64,000 bases of DNA from Enterovibrio norvegicus DSM 15893 (GCF_900115495.1 NZ_FOWR01000019.1:35281-99280); one strand, 5' to 3'; numbered from the stretch's first letter, positions 25,917-36,869 are shown. Notes: generated by a model from the sequence alone, not told the origin. Translations and numbers: made by a program.

Positions 25917-26921
25917 TTACGCGCGCGCTTGTGCTTTTGCGCGGAGTTCCGCTTTTTCACTGTCTGACAAGTAGGCGATCGCTAGGCCATTTTCTTGCAG
26001 TTGAGTGATTTGGGCTTGGCTCAAGCCTGCTTGTGGCGCAGCAACGTCATATTCGTGTGGCAGCTCAATACCCGAAACTGCAGGGTCATCGGTATTGAGA
26101 GATGCCAAGATGCCGTGCTCAAGGAAGGCTTTCACTGGGTGCGTCGCGAAGCTCTCGACAGTGCTGGTTTGTACGTTTGACGTTAGGGCGGATTCGATAC
26201 CAATGCGGTGCTTGGCAAGGTAATCCATTAAGCGTGGATCTTGGATGGCTTTTACGCCGTGGCCAATACGGGTCGCGCCTAATTCGTTAATGGCTTGCCA
26301 CATGCTTTCAGCGCCAGCAGCTTCGCCCGCATGCACGGTGACATTGAGGCCTGCTTTGCGTACTTTTGCGAAATGGTCGTTAAATTGCTCACCAGGCTGT
26401 CCAAGTTCATCACCGGCTAAATCAACGGCGACGAGGTGCTGTTTGAGTGCCAATAACGCATCCAATTCTTGCATGCAAGCGTCCACACCAAAGGTGCGGC
26501 TCATGATGCCAATCAGGTTGGTTTTCACGCCGAAATCTTGGCTACCGGCTTTTACACCGTCAATCACGGCTTCAACCACACCTTGCACGGGCAGATTATG
26601 CTTCATGGCCATGTAGTAAGGAGAAAAACGCAGCTCAGCGTAATCAATGCGGGCATTCAATGCGTCTTCGACGTTCTCGTAAGCAACACGGCGCACCGCG
26701 TCCAGATCGCCAAGTACAGCGACACCCCAATCCAATTTGGACAGGAAGCCAACCAAATCAGGTTCGTTAGACATCACTTGTACGTGTGGACGAAGTGTCT
26801 CGATGGTGGTCGCAGGGAGCGCCATTCCGAACTTCTGACCCAGTTCCAAAATGGTATTAATACGAATATTGCCATCAAGATGACGGTGAAGGTCCGTCAG
26901 TGGAAGGTGGGTTGCGATCAT
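25917..26921 (-). CDS. add: Adenosine deaminase
   Basis: Add converts adenosine and deoxyadenosine to inosine forms for purine salvage, using one zinc ion. The 334-residue protein has metal ligands in [11 protein letters not shown] (two His), HAGEAAG (His and catalytic Glu), HGVKAI, and NTDDPAVSG (Asp). I choose ATG 26921, with AAGGA nine bases upstream; an in-frame TTG at 26927 is less likely. The length matches E. coli (333). Confidence 0.95.
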   Translation of the reverse strand: MIATHLPLTDLHRHLDGNIRINTILELGQKFGMALPATTIETLRPHVQVMSNEPDLVGFLSKLDWGVAVLGDLDAVRRVAYENVEDALNARIDYAELRFSPYYMAMKHNLPVQGVVEAVIDGVKAGSQDFGVKTNLIGIMSRTFGVDACMQELDALLALKQHLVAVDLAGDELGQPGEQFNDHFAKVRKAGLNVTVHAGEAAGAESMWQAINELGATRIGHGVKAIQDPRLMDYLAKHRIGIESALTSNVQTSTVESFATHPVKAFLEHGILASLNTDDPAVSGIELPHEYDVAAPQAGLSQAQITQLQENGLAIAYLSDSEKAELRAKAQARA

Positions 26922-27073
26922 AGCCAAATATCCTTAAATCAACTTTTGAGAAGTATAAGGACTAAAAATAGGCGCGTCAGTAGATTGGTGAAGACAAACC
27001 ACTCGATTGAGCGGTTTTGTTGTCAGTGTTAACCAAAATTGTTGATTTATTGCTCAGCGATTAAAGAACTGAA

Positions 27074-27119
27074 CCTATTCATCATGCGTAAGGGCGGTGA
27101 CTGCCCTTACGCGAATAGG
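27074..27119 (-). other. Long compound hairpin downstream of glnG
   Basis: GCGTAAGGGC-GGTGACT-GCCCTTACGC is a perfect 10-bp stem, and CCTATTC/GAATAGG extends it by 7 bp with a 5-base bulge (ATCAT). It lies just beyond the glnG stop and could end or stabilise the glnALG mRNA. No strong T-run follows on the minus strand, so it is not a classical terminator. Confidence 0.6.
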
Positions 27120-27132
27120 CTCATCGGTGAAT

Positions 27133-28539
27133 TTAAGGGATGTGCAGTTCTTTGAGTTTACGTGTCAGTGTGTTGCGCCCCCAACCGAGCAGTTTGGCAG
27201 CTTCTTGCTTGTGGCCTCTCGTGTGGCTGAGAGCCTCTTGCAACAAGATGCGTTCAAATTCAGGCAAGGCTTCTCTGAGCAGGTTGTCATCGCCGTTACC
27301 CAACGAATGCTTTGCCCACTGTGAGAGCGCACTTTGCCAACCGCCACCTTCGCCTTCTTCAGCGATATCGGTCGGTTGTAGCAACTCTGGCGGAAGGTCT
27401 TCGGGCAAAATTTCTTTGCCACTGCCCATCACGGTTAGCCAACGACAGGTGTTCTCGAGCTGACGCACGTTGCCCGGCCAAGCGAGGCCTGAAATCAAAT
27501 CGAGCGTGCTGGCATGCAGCGATTTCACTTCAATATCAAGCTCATCAGAGGCGCGCTTGAGGAAATGTTTGGCAAGCTGGCCGATGTCTTGGCGACGTTC
27601 TCGCAGTGGCGGAAGGTGAACGCGAATAACATTGAGGCGATGGAATAAATCTTCACGGAAGCTACCTTCTGCCACCAATTTTTCGAGGTTTTGGTGCGTT
27701 GCGGCGATAATACGCACATCAACGTTAATCGCTGAATGCCCACCGACACGATAAAACTGCCCGTCCGCCAATACGCGCAGCAAGCGGGTTTGAATATCTA
27801 ACGGCATGTCGCCGATTTCATCCAAAAACAGCGTGCCGCCATTGGCTTGCTCAAAACGGCCTTGGCGAATGCTATTCGCCCCAGTAAATGCGCCTTTCTC
27901 ATGGCCAAACAATTCAGATTCAATCAAATCTTTCGGAATGGCTGCCATGTTCAAGGCGATAAACGCATTCTTGGCGCGTGGGCTATGACGGTGCAAGGCA
28001 TGGGCAACTAACTCTTTGCCTGTGCCCGATTCACCGTTAATCAAAACGGAAATGGATGAGCGGGATAAACGGCCAATGGCACGAAACACTTCCTGCATCG
28101 AGGGTGCTTCACCAATGATCTCCGGCACGGTTTCTTGTGATTCACGCGGAGAGCGTTGTCGTTTTTGCTCTTGGCTGTGTGAAACAGCACGCTCAACCAA
28201 GGCAACAGCTTCGTCAATGTCGAAAGGTTTCGGCAAGTACTCGAATGCGCCTTTTTTGTAGGCACTCACTGCTGCGTCGAGATCCGAGTGTGCGGTCATG
28301 ATAATGACGGGCAGGGTTGGGTATTCTTCCTGAAGACGATTGAGCAGGGTAAAGCCGTCTGTTCCCGGCATACGGATGTCTGAGACCAACACATCGGGCA
28401 CTTCTCGGTTTAAGCCTTCTAACACGCTGTCTGCATCTGCGAACGTCTCACAGGCCAAGCCAGCGGCGTTTAGCGTGCGTTCTAATACCCAGCGAATTGA
28501 GCTGTCGTCATCAACGACCCAAATTAATCCTTTGCTCAT
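27133..28539 (-). CDS. glnG: Nitrogen response regulator NtrC (GlnG)
   Basis: NtrC is the enhancer-binding activator of sigma-54 promoters under nitrogen limitation. The 468-residue protein has a receiver domain with the phosphorylated D54 ([11 protein letters not shown]), an AAA+ domain with GESGTGKE (Walker A), GAFTGA loop (binds sigma-54) and [10 protein letters not shown] (Walker B), and a C-terminal Fis-type helix-turn-helix ([20 protein letters not shown]). It follows glnL by nine bases and is phosphorylated by it. Its own binding sites are visible upstream of glnL and glnA. Confidence 0.97.
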   Translation of the reverse strand: MSKGLIWVVDDDSSIRWVLERTLNAAGLACETFADADSVLEGLNREVPDVLVSDIRMPGTDGFTLLNRLQEEYPTLPVIIMTAHSDLDAAVSAYKKGAFEYLPKPFDIDEAVALVERAVSHSQEQKRQRSPRESQETVPEIIGEAPSMQEVFRAIGRLSRSSISVLINGESGTGKELVAHALHRHSPRAKNAFIALNMAAIPKDLIESELFGHEKGAFTGANSIRQGRFEQANGGTLFLDEIGDMPLDIQTRLLRVLADGQFYRVGGHSAINVDVRIIAATHQNLEKLVAEGSFREDLFHRLNVIRVHLPPLRERRQDIGQLAKHFLKRASDELDIEVKSLHASTLDLISGLAWPGNVRQLENTCRWLTVMGSGKEILPEDLPPELLQPTDIAEEGEGGGWQSALSQWAKHSLGNGDDNLLREALPEFERILLQEALSHTRGHKQEAAKLLGWGRNTLTRKLKELHIP

Positions 28540-28548
28540 GAGCTCCCC

Positions 28549-29610
28549 TTAGCGACGAATTGGTAACAAAATGGTGAAGGTGGTATGCCCCGGCCAGCTG
28601 CTGACATGAATGTTGCCTTTATGCTGATCAATGAGGTTTCGCGTAATAGAAAGGCCTAGCCCAGTGCCGCCAGCGCGTCCTGATACCATGGGGTAAAAGA
28701 GCGTGTCTTGAAGGTCGGGGGCAATACCCGGGCCGTTATCCGAAATATCAATGCGGGCGGCAAGACGATGGCGCTGCCCGTTAATGACCACTTGATGTTC
28801 GGTACGCGTTCTCAGTGTGATTTCACCTTCGTGGGTGTTTAGTGCGTGCAGTTCTTGCAGTATTTGTGCGGCATTGCTGACCACATTCAGTATGGCTTGT
28901 TCCATCTGATCGGGGTCCATCTCTAGGTCGGGCAAGCTTGGGTCGTAATCTCTGACAATGGATATATCGCCAGATTCGAGTTCGACCAATTGGCGCACTT
29001 TCTCCAAGATGACGTGAATGTTCTCGTGTTGGCGATGTCCGGGTTTTTGTGGCCCCAATAAGCGATCGACCAAGTTCCGTAGCCGGTCAGCCTGTTCGAT
29101 GATGATGCGCGTATATTCGTGCAGGCTTGGGTCCGGCAGCATTTTCTCCAGCAATTGCGCCGCGCCGCGTAAGCCCCCAAGTGGGTTTTTGATTTCATGC
29201 GCGAGGCCACGCACTAATTCTCGAGCGGCTTGCTGCTGGGCTTGCTGCGAGAGCTCTTTGCTGATGCGGCGTTGATGCCCAATGGCTTTGATCTCAAGCA
29301 GCATGGATGGACTGCGTTCCCACATTAATGGGCTCGCACTGAATTCGACTTTCCGCTGGTGGCCATCGATAACGAGTGTGACATCGCTGTCCGTGAGGCT
29401 TTGCCCGTTCTCGAGGGTTTCTTTGACCTGCACTAAATCGATGGAGCTGTGTTGCAGTAACTCTGTCAGAGGGTGATCGCGCAGGCGGCGTGCACTTTGG
29501 CAGAACAATTGCTCTGCCGCAGGGTTGGCATAGGCCACGACAAGCTCGTTGTCGAGCACCAGCACTGCTGTGATCAGGTTGTCCATTACAGTTTCGGTCA
29601 GAGTAGCCAC
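28549..29610 (-). CDS. glnL: Nitrogen sensor kinase NtrB (GlnL)
   Basis: NtrB phosphorylates NtrC when nitrogen is low and dephosphorylates it with PII when nitrogen is high. The 353-residue cytoplasmic protein has a PAS domain (about 5-110), the phosphorylated His at 138 in [13 protein letters not shown], and the ATP-binding part with [21 protein letters not shown] and [11 protein letters not shown]. The start is GTG 29610 with AGGAAGG upstream. An NtrC palindrome lies 20-40 bases before the start, so NtrC probably represses this internal promoter. Confidence 0.96.
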   Translation of the reverse strand: MATLTETVMDNLITAVLVLDNELVVAYANPAAEQLFCQSARRLRDHPLTELLQHSSIDLVQVKETLENGQSLTDSDVTLVIDGHQRKVEFSASPLMWERSPSMLLEIKAIGHQRRISKELSQQAQQQAARELVRGLAHEIKNPLGGLRGAAQLLEKMLPDPSLHEYTRIIIEQADRLRNLVDRLLGPQKPGHRQHENIHVILEKVRQLVELESGDISIVRDYDPSLPDLEMDPDQMEQAILNVVSNAAQILQELHALNTHEGEITLRTRTEHQVVINGQRHRLAARIDISDNGPGIAPDLQDTLFYPMVSGRAGGTGLGLSITRNLIDQHKGNIHVSSWPGHTTFTILLPIRR

Positions 29611-29626
29611 ATCACCTTCCTAGTTT

Positions 29627-29649
29627 GAATGCACCATATTGGTGCATTC
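29627..29649. promoter_or_regulatory. NtrC binding site upstream of glnL
   Basis: TGCACCA-TAT-TGGTGCA (29630-29646) is a perfect palindrome with NtrC consensus, extended to GAATGC and GCATTC. It is flanked by direct copies of CTAGTTT. In E. coli NtrC represses the glnL promoter from such a site. Confidence 0.9.
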
Positions 29650-29729
29650 TAGTTTACGCGATAGTGCGTTGTTGTGCAGCGTTCAATATCAATTAATGGC
29701 ATATCGAGAACTCTGTGTTTGTTACACCC

Positions 29730-30296
29730 CTATCGTGGTGTCGGTTTTGGCGCTTTAGGCTTTGTCGCCCGGTGCAAAAACACAGTCACTGACTGGGTTG
29801 CTGCAATTACCTTGCCATTTTGTAGTAATTGCACATTTAACTGGTGAGCACCCCGGTCTACGTTGTTGAGTTGCCAACGGTTAGCACTTTGGGTTGATTG
29901 TTTTTCTCCGTCCATAACAAGGCGTAATGCTTGGTCTTTGCCCAAGGGTAAATCGGTATCGACCTTGATGCTGATGTTGCCTTCGTTGCTTCTAATCGTG
30001 GCTTCTTGGGAAGGCGAAACAAGGCGTACTGCGGTCGCCATGGCTGGGGCCTCTGGTTCTGGTGGTGCTGGAGGCGCATCGGGTGTGGGTATGTTTGTCT
30101 TTGTGGTTTGTTTTTCTAATGGCACCACATCAATCTGTATGCCGAGTTCTACGCTGACGTCGGGTGGTGCATCGCTAAAGTGCATCACGCCGTTTTCGTC
30201 TACCCAGCGGTAGTACTCATCGGACGCAATAGAAAGAGAGGGTGCACCAAAATAGAGCATTAGGCTTGAAAGCAGGAAAACACGGAACGAACGCAT
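29730..30296 (-). CDS. DUF4124 domain-containing secreted protein
   Basis: A 188-residue protein with a signal peptide (residues 1-24, ending SIASDE) and an N-terminal DUF4124 domain seen as YYRWVDENGVMHFSDAPP. A Pro-rich linker (about 68-85, PTPDAPPAPPEPEAP) leads to a beta-rich domain with VRLVSPSQEATIRSNEGNIS. This pattern is found next to glnA in vibrios. Function is unknown; it probably acts in the periplasm. It lies between glnA and glnL. Confidence 0.82.
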   Translation of the reverse strand: MRSFRVFLLSSLMLYFGAPSLSIASDEYYRWVDENGVMHFSDAPPDVSVELGIQIDVVPLEKQTTKTNIPTPDAPPAPPEPEAPAMATAVRLVSPSQEATIRSNEGNISIKVDTDLPLGKDQALRLVMDGEKQSTQSANRWQLNNVDRGAHQLNVQLLQNGKVIAATQSVTVFLHRATKPKAPKPTPR

Positions 30297-30355
30297 CGTT
30301 TAACATCCTGAAGAGTAAAGTTTTATTTTGCGCCTGATCTTTTTTACGACAATAG

Positions 30356-30385
30356 AAAAAGGGCCCGCTTGTGAGCGAGCCCTTT
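30356..30385 (-). terminator. Terminator of glnA
   Basis: On the minus strand AAAGGGCTCGCT-CACA-AGCGGGCCCTTT forms a 12-bp stem with one G-T pair and a T-run, about 23 bases beyond the glnA stop. It likely separates glnA from the genes downstream. Confidence 0.88.
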
Positions 30386-30408
30386 GATCTGATATGAAAC
30401 CGAATGTA

Positions 30409-31818
30409 TTACACTGAGTAGTACAGTTCAAATTCCAATGGGTGCGTGGTCATGTTTACTTTTTCCACGTCCTGAGATTTCAATCCGATGTAAGAATCGA
30501 TGAAATCGTCAGAGAATACGCCGCCTGAAGTCAAGAACTCACGATCTTCGTCAAGTGCTTTCAATGCAATTTCCAAAGACTCTGCAACTTTTGGAATCTC
30601 TGCTGCTTCTTCCGCTGGAAGGTCATACAAATCTTTGTCCATTGCATCGCCAGGGTGGATCTTGTTCTTGATACCGTCAAGACCGGCCATCAGAAGTGCT
30701 GCAAACGCCAAGTATGGGTTGGCTGCTGGATCTGGGAAACGCGCTTCGATACGGCGTGCTTTCGGGCTTGGTACCACAGGGATACGGATAGAAGCTGAAC
30801 GGTTACGTGCAGAGTATGCAAGCATCACTGGCGCTTCGAAGCCTGGAACAAGACGTTTGTATGAGTTAGTTGCTGGGTTAGCAAAGGCGTTGATAGCACG
30901 TGCGTGCTTGATGATACCGCCAATGTAGTACAGCGCCATTTCAGACAGGCCGCCGTATTTATCACCCGCAAACAAGTTCTGACCGTCTTTGTTCAAAGAC
31001 ATGTGAACGTGCATACCAGAACCGTTATCACCAACAAGTGGCTTAGGCATAAAGGTCGCAGTTTTACCAAATGCGTGTGCTACGTTGTGAACAACGTACT
31101 TGTAGATTTGGATTTCATCAGCTTTTGACGTCAACGTGTTGAAACGCGTTGCGATTTCGTTCTGACCTGCTGTTGCAACTTCGTGGTGGTGCGCTTCAAC
31201 AACTAGACCCATCTCTTCCATAACCAGACACATCGCTGAACGGATGTCTTGTGATGAATCAACAGGTGCTACTGGGAAGTAACCGCCTTTCACGCCTGGA
31301 CGGTGACCTTTGTTACCACCTTCAAAAGACGCACCGCTGTTCCAGCTCGCTTCTACATCATCAATTTTGTAGAAAGAACCTGACATGTCGGTGGCGAACT
31401 TCACGTCATCAAACAAGAAGAACTCTGGTTCTGGACCAACAAGCACGGTGTCTGCAATACCAGAAGCACGCATGTAGTCTTCAGCACGCTTTGAAATTGA
31501 GCGTGGGTCGCGATCGTAGCCTTGCATTGTTGCTGGCTCAAGAATGTCACAACGCACGTTTAGGGTGCTGTCTTCGGTGAACGGGTCAAGTACAGCAGTA
31601 GATGCGTCAGGCATCATTACCATGTCTGATTCGTTAATGCCTTTCCAGCCTGCTACGGAAGAACCATCAAACATTTTGCCGTCTTCAAAGAAGTCTGCAT
31701 CAACTTGATGTGCTGGGATTGAGATGTGCTGCTCTTTACCTTTGGTATCGGTAAAACGCAGATCAACAAATTTCACTTCGTGCTCTTGGATTAAGGCAAG
31801 TACGTTTTCTACTGACAT
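30409..31818 (-). CDS. glnA: Glutamine synthetase, type I
   Basis: GlnA makes glutamine from glutamate, ammonia and ATP as a dodecamer. The 469-residue protein has the family signatures [30 protein letters not shown], and the [13 protein letters not shown] metal and substrate loop. The adenylylated Tyr lies in [11 protein letters not shown] near residue 398, so it is regulated by GlnE. GGAGG lies nine bases before ATG. A sigma-54 promoter and two NtrC sites lie upstream. Confidence 0.97.
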   Translation of the reverse strand: MSVENVLALIQEHEVKFVDLRFTDTKGKEQHISIPAHQVDADFFEDGKMFDGSSVAGWKGINESDMVMMPDASTAVLDPFTEDSTLNVRCDILEPATMQGYDRDPRSISKRAEDYMRASGIADTVLVGPEPEFFLFDDVKFATDMSGSFYKIDDVEASWNSGASFEGGNKGHRPGVKGGYFPVAPVDSSQDIRSAMCLVMEEMGLVVEAHHHEVATAGQNEIATRFNTLTSKADEIQIYKYVVHNVAHAFGKTATFMPKPLVGDNGSGMHVHMSLNKDGQNLFAGDKYGGLSEMALYYIGGIIKHARAINAFANPATNSYKRLVPGFEAPVMLAYSARNRSASIRIPVVPSPKARRIEARFPDPAANPYLAFAALLMAGLDGIKNKIHPGDAMDKDLYDLPAEEAAEIPKVAESLEIALKALDEDREFLTSGGVFSDDFIDSYIGLKSQDVEKVNMTTHPLEFELYYSV

Positions 31819-31903
31819 GTGAATAAACCTCCGGTGTCAATTATCTCTAAATTGGCTAAGCAGCTTGTTTCGCTCAGACAAAAAATGAATCTGTATGCTA
31901 CTA

Positions 31904-31920
31904 AGCGAAAAGCGTGCCAA
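31904..31920 (-). promoter_or_regulatory. Sigma-54 promoter of glnA
   Basis: On the minus strand TTGGCACGCTTTTCGCT matches the -24/-12 consensus and closely resembles E. coli glnAp2. It gives a start near 31892, about 74 bases before the ATG. Confidence 0.9.
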
Positions 31921-31981
31921 GTTTTAAAACCCTGTTACTGCCTGATTTTGGGTCATCTTGTCCGCAAAATATCGCCAGTAA

Positions 31982-32019
31982 TGTTCACTTTTGGTGCGCG
32001 TCCGCACCATTTTGGTGCA
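31982..32019. promoter_or_regulatory. Two NtrC enhancer sites upstream of glnA
   Basis: CGCACCA-TTT-TGGTGCA (32003-32019) is a near-perfect site and TGTTCAC-TTT-TGGTGCG (31982-31998) a weaker one. Their centres are 21 bases apart (two helical turns) and about 98 and 119 bases upstream of the sigma-54 start, as expected for cooperative NtrC. Confidence 0.85.
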
Positions 32020-32395
32020 TCTGAAAAGAATGCGTGTCCAATCCCTTCATTCAGCAGCGGTTGCCTCATGTTGTCAATCAATGTTGGGGGTGAGAAACAT
32101 GAGCGATGTTGTACCTGTGATCTCGATCGGAAAGCTGATGCATGATGCTATCTAGCACAGAGATCACCCGCTAAGGGCGCAAAGACAGGGGATGCGACTA
32201 TATTAAGAGGGGCTAAAAGTGTGTCATCACTAAGGCGAGGCGAATATAAATTGGTCCTAGGTCACATTGTTGAAGTGTTTTGAGTAAGAATCTGTTAAAT
32301 TACGGTCGTTTTTTTAATCAAGTGGCGATGAATGCCTCTAGTAATGTAGCTAGAGCGCCTTTTGCGACACATCTTTTTTGAGTGAAAGAGAACCC
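32020..32395. other. Remainder of glnA-typA intergenic region
   Basis: These 376 bases lie between the NtrC sites and typA. They must hold the typA promoter, perhaps TTGAAG and TTAAAT around 32270-32300, but the match is poor. No RNA gene or protein is supported. Confidence 0.3.
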
Positions 32396-34219
32396 ATGTC
32401 TACGTTACAGTTAGATAAACTAAGAAATATCGCGATTATCGCGCACGTTGACCACGGCAAAACTACCTTGGTTGATAAGCTGCTTCAGCAGTCTGGCACC
32501 CTGGAAACCCGTGGCGAGCACGAAGAACGTGTCATGGACTCGAACGACATCGAGAAAGAGCGTGGTATCACCATTCTTGCGAAAAACACCGCAATTAACT
32601 GGAATGATTACCGCATCAACATCGTTGATACCCCTGGACACGCCGATTTCGGTGGTGAAGTTGAGCGTATCATGTCGATGGTTGACTCGGTTCTTCTGAT
32701 TGTTGATGCCGTTGATGGTCCAATGCCACAAACCCGTTTCGTAACGCAAAAAGCGTTCGGTCACGGTTTGAAGCCAATTGTTGTTATTAACAAGATTGAC
32801 CGTCCAGGCGCACGTCCTGATTGGGTTATGGATCAGGTGTTTGACCTGTTCGACAACCTTGGTGCAACCGACGAACAACTGGATTTCCAAGTGGTTTACG
32901 CATCAGCACTAAACGGCTGGGCGACGTTGGAAGAAGGCGAAACTGGCGAGAACATGGAACCATTGTTCCAAGCTATCGTTGACAACGTTTCTGCTCCACA
33001 AGTTGATTCTGAAGGTTCACTGCAGATGCAAATCTCTCAGTTGGACTACAGCTCATACGTTGGTGTTATCGGTGTTGGCCGTGTAACACGTGGTTCGGTT
33101 AAGCCTAACCAACAAGTGACCATTGTTGGTGCAGACGGCAAAACCCGTAACGGTAAAGTCGGTACTGTACTGGGCTACCTTGGCCTTGAGCGTCATGACA
33201 TCGATCAAGCACACGCGGGCAACATCGTTGCAATTACAGGTCTTGGCGAGATGAAAATCTCTGACACTATCTGTGATGTGAACGCTGTTGAAGCGCTGCC
33301 ACCATTGTCTGTTGACGAACCAACCGTGACCATGACGTTCCAAGTCAACACCTCTCCTTTCGCAGGTAAAGAAGGTAAGTACGTGACGTCACGTAACATC
33401 CTTGAGCGTCTGCAAAAAGAATTGGTTCACAACGTTGCATTGCGCGTTGAAGAAACTGACAACCCAGATCGCTTCCGTGTTTCAGGCCGTGGTGAACTTC
33501 ACCTGTCTATCCTGATCGAAAACATGCGCCGTGAAGGTTTCGAGTTAGCAGTATCTCGTCCAGAAGTAATCATCAAAGAAGAAGACGGCCAGAAAATGGA
33601 ACCGTTTGAAACCGTAACCATCGACGTATTGGAAGAAAACCAAGGCGGCGTAATGGAGAAAATCGGTCTTCGTAAAGGTGAGCTGACTGACATGTCTCCA
33701 GACGGTAAAGGCCGTGTACGCATGGACTTCATCATGCCTTCACGTGGTCTGATCGGTTTCCAAACTGAATTCCTGACGTTGACGTCAGGTTCAGGTTTGA
33801 TTTACCACACGTTTGATCACTACGGTCCAATGAAACCTGGCATTATCGGTCAGCGTAAAAATGGCGTATTGATTTCTAACGCAACGGGTAAAGCACTGAC
33901 TTACGCACTGTTTAACCTGCAAGAGCGTGGCCGTTTGTTTGCTGAACACGCAGATGAAGTTTATGAAGGTCAAGTTATCGGTATCCATAACCGTTCTAAC
34001 GACCTGACTGTTAACTGTCTGAAAGGTAAGCAGCTGACCAACGTTCGTGCATCTGGTACTGACGAAGCTCAAACACTTTCACCTGCTATCAAGTACACCC
34101 TTGAGCAAGCACTAGAATTCATCGATGACGACGAATTGGTAGAAGTAACACCAGAAAGCATCCGTATCCGTAAGAAACTTCTTACTGAGAACGAGCGTAA
34201 ACGCGCAAGCCGCGGGTAA
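32396..34219 (+). CDS. typA: Ribosome-dependent GTPase TypA/BipA
   Basis: TypA (BipA) is an EF-G-like GTPase that helps large-subunit assembly, notably at low temperature. The 607-residue protein equals E. coli in length. G1 is HVDHGKTTL (17-25), G3 [12 protein letters not shown]4 NKIDRPGA. The C-terminal part has RGELHLSIL and the [13 protein letters not shown] domain. I choose ATG 32396 with GAGAA upstream; an in-frame TTG at 32378 is weaker. A terminator follows. Confidence 0.96.
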   Translation: MSTLQLDKLRNIAIIAHVDHGKTTLVDKLLQQSGTLETRGEHEERVMDSNDIEKERGITILAKNTAINWNDYRINIVDTPGHADFGGEVERIMSMVDSVLLIVDAVDGPMPQTRFVTQKAFGHGLKPIVVINKIDRPGARPDWVMDQVFDLFDNLGATDEQLDFQVVYASALNGWATLEEGETGENMEPLFQAIVDNVSAPQVDSEGSLQMQISQLDYSSYVGVIGVGRVTRGSVKPNQQVTIVGADGKTRNGKVGTVLGYLGLERHDIDQAHAGNIVAITGLGEMKISDTICDVNAVEALPPLSVDEPTVTMTFQVNTSPFAGKEGKYVTSRNILERLQKELVHNVALRVEETDNPDRFRVSGRGELHLSILIENMRREGFELAVSRPEVIIKEEDGQKMEPFETVTIDVLEENQGGVMEKIGLRKGELTDMSPDGKGRVRMDFIMPSRGLIGFQTEFLTLTSGSGLIYHTFDHYGPMKPGIIGQRKNGVLISNATGKALTYALFNLQERGRLFAEHADEVYEGQVIGIHNRSNDLTVNCLKGKQLTNVRASGTDEAQTLSPAIKYTLEQALEFIDDDELVEVTPESIRIRKKLLTENERKRASRG

Positions 34220-34264
34220 TGTATTTACCAACGCTAACGCAATCGTGACTTAACGGTAGCGAAT

Positions 34265-34294
34265 AAAAAAGCCTCCATGATTGGAGGCTTTTTT
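34265..34294 (+). terminator. Terminator of typA
   Basis: GCCTCCA-TGAT-TGGAGGC with A6 and T6 flanks. Confidence 0.9.
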
Positions 34295-34365
34295 GTATCT
34301 AATGTTTTTTATTCCTGAGCATCTCAATACGACTTAGCGTAAGAGGCTGTTCTGGAATGGATGGC

Positions 34366-34614
34366 TTACTTGGCGAATCGGTTGTATAGGAACAACAAGA
34401 TAAGCGCGCCAACGGTTGCCATCACAATGCTACCTAGGCTTAGACCGCCAGCAGTGCCAAGGCCAAGCAGTGAACTCACCCAACCGCCGACAACCGCACC
34501 AGCGATACCCAGTAGTGTGGTCATAATGAAACCACCACCGTCTTTCCCAGGCATAATCCACTTCGCCAAGATGCCGGCAAGTAGCCCAAGAATGATCCAA
34601 GAAATAATACCCAT
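34366..34614 (-). CDS. GlsB/YeaQ/YmgE family membrane protein
   Basis: An 82-residue inner-membrane protein with three hydrophobic helices and the family pattern IISWIILGLLAGILAKWIMPG, GGFIMTTLLGIAGAVVGG and LGSIVMATVGALILLFLY. It belongs to the transglycosylase-associated (GlsB/YeaQ/YmgE) family, often induced by stress; the molecular role is unknown. The ribosome site GGAGGAGAAC lies just before the ATG. It is a lone gene. Confidence 0.88.
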   Translation of the reverse strand: MGIISWIILGLLAGILAKWIMPGKDGGGFIMTTLLGIAGAVVGGWVSSLLGLGTAGGLSLGSIVMATVGALILLFLYNRFAK

Positions 34615-34783
34615 GTGTTCTCCTCCGAGTTGAGAGACGGCGAATACCCATCAGCGGTGACCTATGGTTCAAGCCGCGTGGTGTATTCATACCGTTGAAT
34701 ACAGGCAAGAAGTTGCCTGCACACACGATAAGGGAAAACGGTTACATGGAATGTTTCACTTATAAGAAACAGCCAATCCTTAA

Positions 34784-35419
34784 TTAGTTCTTCAAGGTGG
34801 CGAGGAAGCGCTCAGATTCATTGATGGCTGCCTGCATGTCTTTGATTGCAAGGTTGATATCATCTTCTAGCCCAGCAAACTCGCCTTTGAGTGCACCAAT
34901 GGCTGCAGCATTTAAGTTGTGTTTGAGGTACAAGCTGTTGTCCCGAAGTGTATCGAGTACAGGCTCCATTTTGCTTTCAGCTTTTCGCATAGCGGCGAGC
35001 ATTTGGGTGTAGCTGCGCTCCGTGTTTTTCAGTTTACGTTCACTCTCACGGCGCAACTTTGCACTTGAATACAAAGACAATTCTTCCTGCCACTCGTCAA
35101 ACAATGCATCAGAGACATCTTCGACCGCCTCGATGCGCTCTTTTACGTTTTCAACTGTGGCTTCGCTCTCTTCGTATTGGTCATTGATGGTGTTATACAT
35201 GGCTTCTAATTCACCACCATCGAAATTGGTCAGGGCAGTGAGTGCTTCAAGCGCACTCGTGAATTGCTCACTGGCTTCTTGTTGCGCTTCTGACGCCGCT
35301 TCAACGCGGTCGGCCATAATGTCACGCTTGTGAACGCCAACCTTTTCCATGGTTGCGTAGTACGCAGACTGACAGCCTGACAAAGCGAAAATAAGAAATA
35401 AGGTGGTGAGTAGACGCAC
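34784..35419 (-). CDS. DUF2959 family lipoprotein
   Basis: A 211-residue lipoprotein: signal peptide MRLLTTLFLIFALSGCQSAY with lipobox LSGC (lipidated Cys at 16). The rest is almost wholly helical and charged, with coiled-coil character (EAASEAQQEASEQF, VENVKERIEAVEDV), as in DUF2959. The function is unknown. I choose GTG 35419, which has AAAGGAG six bases upstream; the frame extends upstream to 35515 but those codons overlap the yihY start on the other strand and spoil the signal peptide. Confidence 0.85.
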   Translation of the reverse strand: MRLLTTLFLIFALSGCQSAYYATMEKVGVHKRDIMADRVEAASEAQQEASEQFTSALEALTALTNFDGGELEAMYNTINDQYEESEATVENVKERIEAVEDVSDALFDEWQEELSLYSSAKLRRESERKLKNTERSYTQMLAAMRKAESKMEPVLDTLRDNSLYLKHNLNAAAIGALKGEFAGLEDDINLAIKDMQAAINESERFLATLKN

Positions 35420-35485
35420 GGTAAACTCCTTTACGCATTCGTGTATGATTAGGTTTCTTAACAAAGATGATATTAATAACAAACT

Positions 35486-36379
35486 ATGGTTGAAGCTGTG
35501 GAACGACTCAAGCATTCATTGCCCAAGGTGGGGCAGACGTTATTCGCTTTCGCAAGACACTTGGTGTCGCGAGTAAGTCACGATCGATTGACGGTTAATG
35601 CCGGCTATATGGCGTACGTCACTTTGTTATCTCTTGTGCCGCTGATCACTGTGGTACTTTCGGCACTCTCAATATTCCCAAGTTTTGCGGGCGCGGGCGA
35701 TGAAATCAAATCTTTTGTCCTGCATAACTTTGTTCCTGCGTCGGGTGAAGCGCTCGAGAAATACCTTGATGAGTTTGTGTCGAATGCTGGGCGAATGACC
35801 GCAGTGGGTGTCGCTTTCCTGTTCGTTGTTGCCTTGATGATGATTTCAGCGATCGACAAAATCTTAAACTACATCTGGCGTGTTCAGCACAAGCGGGCAC
35901 CGGTTATTTCGTTTTCTATTTATTGGATGGTGCTGACATTGGGCCCCGTGTTGGTGGGCACCAGCCTCGGTGTAAGTTCTTACCTTGGTTCATTGAATTT
36001 GCTCAATGTGGAAGGTACTGAGCAATGGATCCCGTCACTGCTTCGCATGTTGCCGTTCTTATTAACCACTATCGCTTTCTTTGGGCTTTACACCTTGGTG
36101 CCTAATCGTCCAGTGGTGCTTTGGCATGCGCTGACAGGTGCGGTTTCCGCAAGCTTGTTGTTTGAACTCAGCAAGAAGGGGTTCGCCATCTATGTGTCGA
36201 AATTTCCGTCTTATGAGCTGATTTATGGCGCGCTGGCGGTGGTGCCGTTGTTGTTTGTTTGGGTATACCTCAGTTGGTGTATCGTATTGCTTGGCGCTGA
36301 AGTGACCGCCTCATTGGGTGAGAAAAAGTTGTGGTATGTCGAGAGTCCGTCAAAAAATGAACAACTTACTGATAATTAA
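35486..36379 (+). CDS. yihY: YihY/BrkB family inner-membrane protein
   Basis: A 297-residue protein of the YihY (BrkB) family with about six membrane helices. Conserved parts are LTVNAGYMAYVTLLSLVPLI, MMISAIDKILNYIWRV and YGALAVVPLLFVWVYLSW. It was once called RNase BN but that activity belongs to another protein. The true function is unknown. It is followed 21 bases later by dtd and then the yiiD-like gene, the same order as in E. coli. Confidence 0.92.
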   Translation: MVEAVERLKHSLPKVGQTLFAFARHLVSRVSHDRLTVNAGYMAYVTLLSLVPLITVVLSALSIFPSFAGAGDEIKSFVLHNFVPASGEALEKYLDEFVSNAGRMTAVGVAFLFVVALMMISAIDKILNYIWRVQHKRAPVISFSIYWMVLTLGPVLVGTSLGVSSYLGSLNLLNVEGTEQWIPSLLRMLPFLLTTIAFFGLYTLVPNRPVVLWHALTGAVSASLLFELSKKGFAIYVSKFPSYELIYGALAVVPLLFVWVYLSWCIVLLGAEVTASLGEKKLWYVESPSKNEQLTDN

Positions 36380-36400
36380 GATGATAAGAGAGGAGCTGGT

Positions 36401-36835
36401 ATGATTGCGCTGATCCAGCGAGTCAGTGAAGCACGCGTCGTGGTTGATGGCGAGGTTGTGGGCGCGATTGATCATGGCCTACTGGTGCTGCTGGGCGTTG
36501 AAAAAGGGGATGACGACAAGAAAGCGCATCGCCTACACGAGAAAGTTCTGGGTTATCGCATTTTTGGTGATGACGAAGGAAAAATGAATTTGAACGTGCA
36601 ACAAGCGGGTGGTCAGGTGTTGGTGGTGTCGCAATTTACGTTAGCCGCCGATACAAAAAAAGGGATGCGTCCTAGTTTTAATGGAGCACCGCCGGCGGAA
36701 GCTGACAGACTGTACCAATTGTTTTCGCAGTATTGCCGTGACAGCGGTGTTCATACTGAGAATGGCGTGTTTGCTGCTGACATGAAAGTCAGCCTAGCCA
36801 ATGATGGTCCTGTCACTTTCTGGCTTCAGGCTTAA
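36401..36835 (+). CDS. dtd: D-aminoacyl-tRNA deacylase
   Basis: Dtd removes D-amino acids (and glycine) wrongly attached to tRNA. The 144-residue protein has both catalytic motifs: SQFTLAAD (SQxT type) around residues 78-85 and NDGPVTFWL near the C-terminus (Gly-cisPro pair). The ribosome site GAGGAG precedes the ATG. It is in a yihY-dtd-yiiD operon. Confidence 0.95.
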   Translation: MIALIQRVSEARVVVDGEVVGAIDHGLLVLLGVEKGDDDKKAHRLHEKVLGYRIFGDDEGKMNLNVQQAGGQVLVVSQFTLAADTKKGMRPSFNGAPPAEADRLYQLFSQYCRDSGVHTENGVFAADMKVSLANDGPVTFWLQA

Positions 36836-36869
36836 AGGTTTACTTCAGGTTCGCAAGGAGAGCTGCGGA

